Assembly: GCA_023430945.1 (NCBI GenBank)
Contig: JAEYYE010000150.1
Coordinates: 1-5,688, forward strand
Length of the DNA: 5,688 nt
Reading direction: 5' to 3'
DNA from: Bacteroidota bacterium
GTDB lineage: Bacteria > Bacteroidota > Bacteroidia > Flavobacteriales_F > PHOS-HE28
A program made the position numbers and the translations under genes. Of this stretch, positions 1 through 5,688 are shown one piece after another. Numbering within the stretch: position 1 is the first letter of the stretch; each line of letters starts with the position of its first letter. Below the pieces are notes generated by a model that had not been told where the DNA came from, did not search any database, and worked only from the letters and a program-made list of their open reading frames with translations.

Positions 1-1101
1 CTGGCGGATCGCATGCAGCAACGGGAACAATAGGCAGCCGATCAGGGGAATGAGGCCGATCAGGCCCAACGCTGCTGCGGTCTGCAGGAATTGGCTGTGG
101 GCGTTCAATCTCTGTTCGAACGCGCTCGTGTACCCACGCGCTTCGTATGCCTCCATCATTCCATCCTTCACATCGCCGGTACCAGCCCCGGTCAATGGGG
201 CGGATCGGAAAACCTCTGTTGCGGCTTCCCACGCCACCAACCGCAGACCCGAGCTCTTCTCACCCGCGCCTTCAACCCGCCCGCCAGCGATCACCGCTCC
301 CATCTCCCTGATCCTTTCCGCGGCGAATTCAGAGAACATCAGCAGGGTACCCAGGGCGATCAGCGCACCCGCCAGCGCAGCGGCCGCTTCCCTCCGCATC
401 GCGCGATCTTTCCACTTCGCGACCATGATCTGCACCACCAGGAGAAGCAGCGCGAACCACGCGATCTTGGAGGCCATGAGCACCACGCCGATGATGAGCA
501 CCACCGCGATCAGGCGCCTGCGAACCGCGCCAACACCGGGAATACCACTGCCCAGGTACAGCATAGCCAACGCCATGCACATGTATAGCGAAGCATATGT
601 GGGGTGAAGGAAAAGTGAGAAATACGATGCGATGAAACGCTGGTTCCAATGGATGTCCACATCCGTCAAGGTCTCATACGCCGCCGGGATCGCGCAGATC
701 GGTACCACCAGCGCATTGCCAAGGATGGACCCGATCTGCAGGATCTCTCCACCGCGCCGGGAATCTTTCGGGATCAACAGAAAAAGGAGCGGGAACAATG
801 CCAGCGAGAACTTGATCTCGAGATCGAAAAGACCGAAACCCGTGTTCGTGGTCCACGCCATTCCCACCACGTGGATGATGTAGAGAACGAACATCCAGGG
901 CAGGACCGATCGGTTGAAATTCCGATCTGCACCATGCCATGCGATCGGCCGATGCCGGTACAACAACGCGAGCACCAGGCAAACGATGATCACGGGGATC
1001 GCTGCAGGAAGGATCGGAAGTGAAAGACCCAGCAGGAAGAGCAACGCCGCCACCAGCCTGCCGTGTGCATCGATCGCGTTGGAAAGGATCTGCTCCCTCA
1101 T
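1..1101 (-). CDS. O-antigen ligase/polymerase (Wzy_C-type) membrane protein, C-terminus outside window
   Basis: An open frame of 367 codons runs from ATG at 1101 to the window edge with no stop. The protein begins MREQILSNAIDAHG and has many hydrophobic segments (about 20-46, 67-82, 93-111, 123-140, 150-186, 196-225, 237-258, 342-361). Three motifs point to the O-antigen ligase superfamily (Wzy_C, PF04932). One is FLHPTYASLYM in a mid-protein helix (about 164-174). The second is LRLVAWEAATEVF followed by PLTGAGTGDVKDGMMEAY (R287; GAGTGD at 305-310). The third is LNAHSQFLQTAAALGLIGL with His335, matching the conserved periplasmic His of WaaL-type ligases. Relatives are about 400-450 residues, so perhaps 40-80 residues are missing. 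It would join the finished glycan to lipid A-core or another acceptor in the periplasm, but the same superfamily includes polymerases. ATG 1101 is chosen because it lies 2 bases after the GT2 stop; no Shine-Dalgarno is seen. Confidence 0.85.
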   Translation of the reverse strand, partial: MREQILSNAIDAHGRLVAALLFLLGLSLPILPAAIPVIIVCLVLALLYRHRPIAWHGADRNFNRSVLPWMFVLYIIHVVGMAWTTNTGFGLFDLEIKFSLALFPLLFLLIPKDSRRGGEILQIGSILGNALVVPICAIPAAYETLTDVDIHWNQRFIASYFSLFLHPTYASLYMCMALAMLYLGSGIPGVGAVRRRLIAVVLIIGVVLMASKIAWFALLLLVVQIMVAKWKDRAMRREAAAALAGALIALGTLLMFSEFAAERIREMGAVIAGGRVEGAGEKSSGLRLVAWEAATEVFRSAPLTGAGTGDVKDGMMEAYEARGYTSAFEQRLNAHSQFLQTAAALGLIGLIPLIGCLLFPLLHAIRQ

Positions 1102-1103
1102 GA

Positions 1104-2150
1104 TCACCGCGTCATCGATCCAGCCCGCTCGGCAGGTGATCTGCCCAGCAACACCAATTCAACAAGACCCTGCAGATACCCCAGCCCATAGGCGGAATGC
1201 AGGATCATGAAGGCGAAGATCACACCAGGTACGTCCGCCATGTCCCTGGCGGCCCGGAACGCGCTTGCGGTGGCCGCGGCCAGATATGCGAACAACACGG
1301 CGATCATCAAGAGCAGGAAGAAAGGAAAGAAGATCCCGATGATGATCGGGATCAAAAGTGAAAGCACGAAGATCGCGGGGACAAGTTGCCTGATCGTGGT
1401 AACCGTGCGGTGCTTCCGGTTCACGTACACCTTCCAGAAACCATACTGGAAATATTGCCGGAACAGCTTGCGGTAGTTCCCTCGCACGAAATAGCTCGAT
1501 CGGATCCGCGGCGATAGATAGATCCCGAAACCGGCCTTCATCACACGGAAATTGAATTCATCATCCTGGTTGCGCACGAGCTCCTCATCGAAGAATCCGA
1601 TCGCCTTGAAGACCTCGGCACGATAGGCACCAAAAGCCACCGTATCCACGAAACCTTCGGCCGTTCCGGTGCGAAAATGCGCATCGCCCACACCGAACGG
1701 ATGGCCCATGGCAGCACCGATCCTGCGCGCCGTGCTGTTCTCGTACACGTTCATGATCAACCCGCCGGCGCAACCCACGTCGTTCCGCTCGCACAGTACC
1801 TTGAGGTTCTCCTGCAGAAAGTTCCGATCGATCTCGGCGTGCGCACCAAGGATGATCCCAACTTCATACGCCAGATCCTTCAAGCCCAGGTTCAGCGCCT
1901 GCGGCGTGGTTCGCGCAGGATTGTCCATCAACCGTACGAAGGGCCAGTCCTGCATTCCACTCGCGATGATCTCCCGCGTACCATCATCGCTCATGCCATC
2001 ACAGATCCAGACCTGCAGATCGACGCTCCGCCGGTCGGCCGCAGCGATGGAACGGATCAACCGGCCGATGTATTTCGCTTCGTTCCGGCAGGGGATCACC
2101 AGCCTCACGCGGCATTGCGCAGGCAAAGGCTTCAATTGTTGCCGGTCCAC
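1104..2150 (-). CDS. ExoA-like GT2 family glycosyltransferase with C-terminal membrane segments
   Basis: This is an inverting GT-A glycosyltransferase of about 348 residues, similar in pattern to the succinoglycan enzyme ExoA. The catalytic domain starts with VRLVIPCRNEAKYIGRLIRSI (15-35) and has VWICDGMSDDGTRE (47-60) in the nucleotide-binding region. NPARTTPQALNLGL (77-90) follows. The acceptor/base region is VDTVAFGAYRAEVF (168-181) then FFDEELVRNQDDEFNFRV (186-203), with acidic residues D196, D197 and E198. RQYFQYGFWK (231-240) is typical of this subgroup. The metal-site position reads GAH (102-104), where I would expect DAH or DxD. Two to three hydrophobic segments follow (about 256-297 and 309-335), so the enzyme is probably anchored in the inner membrane, facing the cytoplasm. 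The start is not ATG: GTG at 2150 overlaps the polymerase gene by 19 bases, and TTG at 2135 is the only other early choice. The stop lies 2 bases before the next start. Confidence 0.92.
   Translation of the reverse strand: MDRQQLKPLPAQCRVRLVIPCRNEAKYIGRLIRSIAAADRRSVDLQVWICDGMSDDGTREIIASGMQDWPFVRLMDNPARTTPQALNLGLKDLAYEVGIILGAHAEIDRNFLQENLKVLCERNDVGCAGGLIMNVYENSTARRIGAAMGHPFGVGDAHFRTGTAEGFVDTVAFGAYRAEVFKAIGFFDEELVRNQDDEFNFRVMKAGFGIYLSPRIRSSYFVRGNYRKLFRQYFQYGFWKVYVNRKHRTVTTIRQLVPAIFVLSLLIPIIIGIFFPFFLLLMIAVLFAYLAAATASAFRAARDMADVPGVIFAFMILHSAYGLGYLQGLVELVLLGRSPAERAGSMTR
1332..1353. repeat. Inverted repeat with pyrimidine-rich tail inside the GT2 gene
   Basis: GATCCCGAT (1332-1340) and ATCGGGATC (1345-1353) are perfect 9-base arms around a 4-base loop. 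On the coding strand the hairpin is followed by a pyrimidine-rich run (TTCTTTCCTTTCTTCC), which superficially resembles a terminator. It encodes IPIIIGIFFPFF in a membrane segment, so repeated Ile codons and Phe-rich sequence may explain it. The tail is broken by C residues, so efficient termination is doubtful. Confidence 0.45.
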
Positions 2151-2165
2151 GTCGTATCCGGTTCA
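2132..2165 (-). promoter_or_regulatory. Non-ATG start region of the GT2 gene inside the polymerase 3' end
   Basis: In the GT2 frame an in-frame TGA lies at 2165-2163. From there to the first catalytic motif (VRLVIPCRNE) there is no ATG. The usable codons are GTG at 2150-2148 and TTG at 2135-2133. The TTG overlaps the polymerase stop as TTGA, the same geometry as the ATGA junctions elsewhere in this operon; the GTG is the commoner start codon. No Shine-Dalgarno motif precedes either. GTG is given as the gene start, with TTG (343 residues) a real alternative. Confidence 0.6.
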
Positions 2166-3601
2166 GGTGATCCCGCGAACTTCCGCTCCCGCACCCGCAT
2201 GGCCGTGATCAGCAGGATCGGCAACGCGAATGCTTCAACGATAAGCATCTTGTATGCTTCGGGCCCGGCCCTCAACATTCCGGGAAGAAATGCGACGAAG
2301 AGAAGGCAAAGCATCGGTGGAATGAAAGTGGGGATCCGATCCATTCCGGTCCGCGATACCTTCAGGAGAAATGCCCAGATCAAACCAAGCAGACAACCAC
2401 CAATAAAGATCCCCGGCCAGCCCCCATTGATGTACCAGGCGGACGCATGATGGATCGTATAACCCTGGCCGGGCTTGAGCCGTGCGTGTTCCGCATAATG
2501 CTGGTACGCACTGGAAGGACGCTCCGGATCGATGAACGATGGCTTGAGCGATGCGGCCAGATAACGCAAACTTATCGCAGGTTCCACCGGCACGTTGCGA
2601 TGGAGCACGCCGTACATGCTGAAATGCGCGGCGAACATCTCATTGGTGAAGAAGAACCGCCCGACCTGCGCGATACGTCCTTTCTTTTCGGGAATATGCT
2701 GGATGCTTTCAAGCCTGAAATGATAGTACTTGTCAGATGTGCGCTCCTTGCGTTGCGCGGTCTTGATCTCGGTCCATGAAAGATCCCTGATCCATCCACC
2801 GATGAAGATGGCACCGACGCAGATCGCGATCATCGCGATGCCTTTCCGCAGTCCTTGCCGGCCGGTGAAGACCCCGAGGTACATGGCCGAGAGAAGGAAG
2901 AACGTGAAGATGATCTGCCGGTCGCCGAGCATCGCGGTGTAGATGCCGAGGATCGCGAGCAGGATCGGGAAGGCCAGGTCGAGCCAACCCCTTCTTTCAC
3001 CGCGAAACAATGCGCCAGGTCGGTCTGAAACAAGGTACGTGGCGTAACCGAAGATGATCGAGAACGCGGCGATCTGGTCTGCGAAGGATCGCAGTGATGC
3101 GAAGCGGCCGGCATGGTCGTTCACTGCGAGATAGAAGCTTACATCATCCTCGATCGCCTGCAGAATGACCGGCATCACCATGATCACCGAAAGCGCGATC
3201 ATCGCCACGCCAAGGAAGATGGCACGCCGATGATCGATCGTGATGCTCCGCAGAGCCGTTGGGCGCTGCGGAGTTCCACCTTTAAGGAGTATGGTCATCG
3301 GCACGAAAATTCCCGCAAGGAACAGGAAGTATGCAAGAAGTGACAGCACATAATCCCGGTCCAATTCGAACGGGAACATCTTCTCCATCAAGTAATGGTA
3401 GTTGAGCCCGATCCTGTACCACTGGAAACCGCTCATCGCATCGCCGATGAAGGACCATGCACCGGCCAGGGTCCAGAGGAAGACCATGGCAAGACCGATC
3501 AGCAGGCTCCACGATCTTGTGCGCAGGAAAAGCCGGCGTGCGGCAACGACGAAGAGCGCCGTTCCGATCGCCAGGATGAGATATGCCCACACACCGATCA
3601 T
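2132..3601 (-). CDS. Wzy-like oligosaccharide repeat-unit polymerase
   Basis: This is a 489-residue integral membrane protein with about eleven hydrophobic segments (about 3-25, 31-52, 82-107, 126-148, 172-190, 207-225, 229-246, 254-270, 392-413, 425-443, 449-467). A hydrophilic stretch of about 120 residues (271-391) lies between the eighth and ninth. That layout is typical of Wzy polymerases, whose large periplasmic loop binds the growing glycan. The loop has several charged and aromatic patches (FTNEMFAAHFSMYG about 318-331; YTIHHASAWYINGGWPG about 381-397), and RAGPEAYK (444-451) lies near the last helix. Wzy proteins share little sequence, so the call rests on topology and on its place between flippase, glycosyltransferases and ligase. 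An in-frame ATG lies 7 codons upstream (3622), but 3601 is preferred because it forms an ATGA overlap with the GT4 stop, like the junction before it. An alternative is another polysaccharide membrane protein of the same broad type. Confidence 0.72.
   Translation of the reverse strand: MIGVWAYLILAIGTALFVVAARRLFLRTRSWSLLIGLAMVFLWTLAGAWSFIGDAMSGFQWYRIGLNYHYLMEKMFPFELDRDYVLSLLAYFLFLAGIFVPMTILLKGGTPQRPTALRSITIDHRRAIFLGVAMIALSVIMVMPVILQAIEDDVSFYLAVNDHAGRFASLRSFADQIAAFSIIFGYATYLVSDRPGALFRGERRGWLDLAFPILLAILGIYTAMLGDRQIIFTFFLLSAMYLGVFTGRQGLRKGIAMIAICVGAIFIGGWIRDLSWTEIKTAQRKERTSDKYYHFRLESIQHIPEKKGRIAQVGRFFFTNEMFAAHFSMYGVLHRNVPVEPAISLRYLAASLKPSFIDPERPSSAYQHYAEHARLKPGQGYTIHHASAWYINGGWPGIFIGGCLLGLIWAFLLKVSRTGMDRIPTFIPPMLCLLFVAFLPGMLRAGPEAYKMLIVEAFALPILLITAMRVRERKFAGSPEPDTTWTGNN
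3246..3273. repeat. Inverted repeat (strong stem-loop) inside the polymerase gene
   Basis: Arms CTCCGCAG (3246-3253) and CTGCGGAG (3266-3273) are perfect 8-base inverted repeats. Inside them, after one mismatch (A3254/G3265), GCC (3255-3257) pairs with GGC (3262-3264) around a GTTG loop. In the mRNA this would be a GC-rich hairpin of 8 plus 3 base pairs. It encodes part of the segment TPQRPTALRS, a non-membrane loop of the polymerase. No T-run follows on the coding strand, so it is not an intrinsic terminator. Chance is possible. Confidence 0.5.
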
Positions 3602-4608
3602 TTCCGCGAAGCCACGTCGCAAAGGAACTGATATGTCGCCAGATCGATCCGCGCAGCGTCGATGCCGTTCTCCACGGCCTTTTCACGACCATTTGAGCGG
3701 CGATCCAGCTGCAATACCGATCCGAGCGCATCTGTCAATCGCTTCACATCCTGCTCCACCACGGCACCGGGAAAAACCCCTTGTGTGCGTTCGCGAACAT
3801 CGCCCACATCACTGCTCACCACGGGCAGGCCACATGCCATGGCTTCCTTCACCATGGTTGGGCTTCCCTCCTGATCGCTGCAGAGCAGCAGGGCATCGGC
3901 CGCGTTCATCATCACCGGCATCCGCTCCGTTGGGATCTCACCCTTCAGCACTTTCAATTCCGCCGTGATCCCTTTCCCCCTGAGACCTTCGATCACAGCT
4001 TCCGCGATATCCAGGCGTTTCAATTTCGGGTTGTTCCCATTGAAGAGGACGATCTTGCCGGCGGCATCCCAACCCAATTCCTCCCGGCACGCGATCCGAT
4101 CCATTGGCCGGAACCGATCCAGATCGACACCCATTGGAAGCACCTTCGCTTTGGATGCCCTCCACCACAATCGATCGACGAGTTTGCGGCTCACGCAGAT
4201 GATGCCATCGGAGAAGAGCGCTGCGATCTGCGAGAGCATCCGGCCTGCAAGATCGCGCACCCTGCCATCGCTCGGGGTCGGATTCAGATCGCTTCCATGA
4301 AAGGTGATCACCACCGGTGCGCGCGCATGGATCACACCGAAAAAGGCCGTCATGGTCCCATAATGCACATGTACCACATCGGGTCTTATTTCGTCTTCGA
4401 TCGATCGGAACTCACGGCCTGCGTTCCATATCGCTTTCAACGATGTGCGATCGCGAAGGAAAAAGATCCGCACATCGGCGTGGTATCGATCGGCGAAGTG
4501 CCGCGCCTGGCGCCGTGCGAAAGGCAGTTCGTTCCCATCCGGCCGGCCGGGAATGATCAGAAGCAGCTTCAGTGCTTTCAACGAATGCGTTTCCTTCCCT
4601 GCGCTCAT
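3598..4608 (-). CDS. GT4 family (GT-B fold) glycosyltransferase
   Basis: This is a 336-residue retaining glycosyltransferase of the GT4 type, likely cytoplasmic or peripheral on the inner membrane, adding one sugar to the lipid-linked repeat unit. The N-terminal Rossmann domain (about 12-155) starts with KLLLIIPGRPDGNE and holds DVVHVHYGTMTAF (77-89), VITFHGSDL (100-108) and IICVSRKLV (136-144). The linker VLPMGVDLDRFRP (156-168) is the usual GT4 hinge. The C-terminal nucleotide-sugar domain has IVLFNGNNPKLKRLDIA (186-202) and ADALLLCSDQEGSPTMVKEA (237-256). The last of these contains the EX7E pair E247 and E255, followed by MACGLPVVSSDVGDV. Length is a little short for the family (about 350-400), but both domains look complete. 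The start at 4608 is chosen because it gives an ATGA overlap with the flippase stop; no Shine-Dalgarno is seen. The stop forms an ATGA overlap with the next gene. Donor and acceptor are unknown. Confidence 0.93.
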   Translation of the reverse strand: MSAGKETHSLKALKLLLIIPGRPDGNELPFARRQARHFADRYHADVRIFFLRDRTSLKAIWNAGREFRSIEDEIRPDVVHVHYGTMTAFFGVIHARAPVVITFHGSDLNPTPSDGRVRDLAGRMLSQIAALFSDGIICVSRKLVDRLWWRASKAKVLPMGVDLDRFRPMDRIACREELGWDAAGKIVLFNGNNPKLKRLDIAEAVIEGLRGKGITAELKVLKGEIPTERMPVMMNAADALLLCSDQEGSPTMVKEAMACGLPVVSSDVGDVRERTQGVFPGAVVEQDVKRLTDALGSVLQLDRRSNGREKAVENGIDAARIDLATYQFLCDVASRK

Positions 4609-5688
4609 TGCTGTGGTTCGGGAGTGGAGATGATCGCATGCACATCACGCCATGTGAGCCACGCCAGCAGCAGCATGGAGGCCGGGATCATCGCCAGCAG
4701 CATTTCCAGATCAAGCCGGAAATACAGGTAACACGCGGCCCCGATCGAAAAGAACAACAGTGTGACAAGGATGTTCCTGCTGTTGCGCGCGGTCTCGTAA
4801 TACGCATCCAGCACGCTGCGCAGTGAGATGAACACCGCATAGAAGATGGCGGCGGAAAAAATGATGCGCGTGACCGTCGCCAGTCCCGGGGGGATCCCAC
4901 CGAGGTATAGATCGAGCATCGGTCGCGCGAAGATGAGGAAGATGGCCACAAGCACTGCGGAGATCAGCAGGGTCCCGTTGCGTGTGCGGATCACCTCCCG
5001 CTTCACCGCAGCGTGATCCTTTCGTGAAAGCGCACCGGCAACGGAAGGCAGCATCAACAGGCTGATCGGCGCGAAGAGCGCGCCTGTGAGGTTGAGCAAC
5101 GTCAAGCCAAAGGCCACCTGTCCGCCGGAATCCAAGCCGTGGGTATGATTGATGATGTACATCGGGATCGTGAGCAAAGCTGCGAGCGCGAGATCTCCGG
5201 GCACCCGCGGTACTCCGTACTTCAACAGGGCTTTTTTCCGATTGGAGGAAGTGCCCGTCCTGCGCGTGAAAAGGATCAACAGGATCGGAACGATCGAGAT
5301 CACGATCCAGGCGATCGCCGTGTTCAACAGCACCATGCGCATCGATCCGGAAATGAAGAAGGCGACCAGCGGAACGAACGCCAGGTCGACCACCTGCAAC
5401 AGGTTCGCACGGTCCATCTGCATGCTTCCGCGCCAGTACGCATACAGCAACGAATGCAATACCTGTCCGATCACCAGCCCGGCGAGCGGCAGCATCAAAC
5501 CTTCCATCGCGGCATCACCGAACACCACGTACGCAAGTTGATCGGGAAGCAACAGGAAGACCGCCGCCAGTACGATCGAAACGATCACGAGCATGACAAA
5601 AGCGCTGCGCAAAAGATCGATCCTTTCCGCTTCGCTCCTGGCCATGGCCACCGATCGCACCACCGCAACCGAAAGCCCGAGCATGGCG
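4605..5688 (-). CDS. Wzx-type polysaccharide flippase, N-terminus outside window
   Basis: This is a multi-pass membrane protein of the MATE/MOP polysaccharide-exporter superfamily. It is expected to flip an undecaprenyl-linked oligosaccharide across the inner membrane. The frame is open to the window edge: a Met codon sits at 5684, but the codon before it is Ala and the family needs more N-terminal helices, so the true start lies beyond 5688. Counting from that Met, 359 residues are visible with about ten hydrophobic segments (roughly 28-47, 62-82, 98-113, 118-140, 163-180, 190-212, 238-255, 270-290, 304-322, 327-345). Full-length relatives run about 420-500 residues with 12-14 helices, so perhaps two helices are missing. 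Family-like stretches are LLKYGVPRVPGDLALAAL (153-170), the helix ending LLMLPSVAGALS (209-220), and LRSVLDAYYETARNSRN (288-304). Its stop overlaps the next start as ATGA. The substrate cannot be read from the sequence. Confidence 0.85.
   Translation of the reverse strand, partial: AMLGLSVAVVRSVAMARSEAERIDLLRSAFVMLVIVSIVLAAVFLLLPDQLAYVVFGDAAMEGLMLPLAGLVIGQVLHSLLYAYWRGSMQMDRANLLQVVDLAFVPLVAFFISGSMRMVLLNTAIAWIVISIVPILLILFTRRTGTSSNRKKALLKYGVPRVPGDLALAALLTIPMYIINHTHGLDSGGQVAFGLTLLNLTGALFAPISLLMLPSVAGALSRKDHAAVKREVIRTRNGTLLISAVLVAIFLIFARPMLDLYLGGIPPGLATVTRIIFSAAIFYAVFISLRSVLDAYYETARNSRNILVTLLFFSIGAACYLYFRLDLEMLLAMIPASMLLLAWLTWRDVHAIISTPEPQQ

Noticed and set aside
50..607. Plus-strand open frames of 165-185 codons near the left edge
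   Set aside because: The minus strand here is an uninterrupted ligase-family frame with conserved motifs; the plus frames show no domain and are shadows.
1677..2450. A 257-codon open frame on the plus strand opposite the GT2 and polymerase genes
   Set aside because: It is antisense to a clear GT2 gene, has low-complexity composition and no motif, so it is a shadow frame.
3602..3622. An upstream ATG that would add 7 residues to the polymerase
   Set aside because: The added residues are not hydrophobic or conserved-looking, and the ATG at 3601 gives the same ATGA overlap seen at the previous junction. It cannot be fully excluded.
4539..4550. A 12-base perfect palindrome, CCGGCCGGCCGG
   Set aside because: It encodes PGRPDG near the GT4 N-terminus, a normal glycine-rich position in this family, and is a simple repeat of CCGG with no supporting context.
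3781..4731. A 316-codon open frame on the plus strand, opposite the GT4 gene and the flippase end
   Set aside because: It lies fully antisense to two clear family members, its translation is rich in His, Pro, Arg and Cys with no recognisable domain, and it is explained by codon bias of the minus-strand genes.
5232..5237. A six-base T run (AAAAAA on the coding strand) in the flippase gene as a possible slippage site
   Set aside because: It reads as two Lys codons in a frame that stays intact on both sides, with no alternative frame or downstream hairpin to suggest programmed frameshifting.
4446..5319. GCGATCGC octamers resembling the cyanobacterial HIP1 repeat
   Set aside because: Only two were seen (near 4447 and 5310), which is expected given the general excess of GATC, and nothing else suggests a cyanobacterium.

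Overview
The window looks like part of a surface-polysaccharide (O-antigen, capsule or exopolysaccharide) locus. The host is probably a Bacteroidota bacterium of fairly high GC, perhaps an uncultured Flavobacteriales-type lineage. This is inferred from the protein style (the ligase-like protein carries HPTY, GAGTGD and NAHSQFL motifs of the kind I associate with Bacteroidota), from the lack of Shine-Dalgarno motifs before the starts, and from near-zero intergenic space. No rRNA or marker gene confirms it.

All five genes lie on the minus strand, so they are transcribed from high to low coordinates and fill the window end to end. In transcription order they are: a Wzx-type flippase missing its N-terminus (from beyond 5688 down to 4605); a GT4 family glycosyltransferase (4608-3598); a multi-pass Wzy-like polymerase (3601-2132); an ExoA-like GT2 glycosyltransferase with C-terminal membrane segments (2150-1104); and an O-antigen ligase/polymerase-superfamily protein (1101 to beyond position 1, C-terminus missing). 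Two junctions are 4-base ATGA overlaps, one is a longer overlap into a non-ATG start, and one is a 2-base gap. This implies one translationally coupled operon. No promoter, terminator, RNA gene, mobile element or CRISPR array is visible, and no stretch over a few bases is non-coding.

A working model, inferred from families: the two glycosyltransferases add sugars to a lipid-linked repeat unit on the cytoplasmic face, the flippase moves it across the inner membrane, the Wzy-like protein polymerises it, and the last protein ligates the chain to an acceptor or acts as a second polymerase.

I do not see an undescribed system here. The points worth a second look are the two polymerase/ligase-type membrane proteins side by side, the forced non-ATG start of the GT2 gene, two strong intragenic inverted repeats, an altered metal-site motif in the GT2 protein, and a very high density of GATC.
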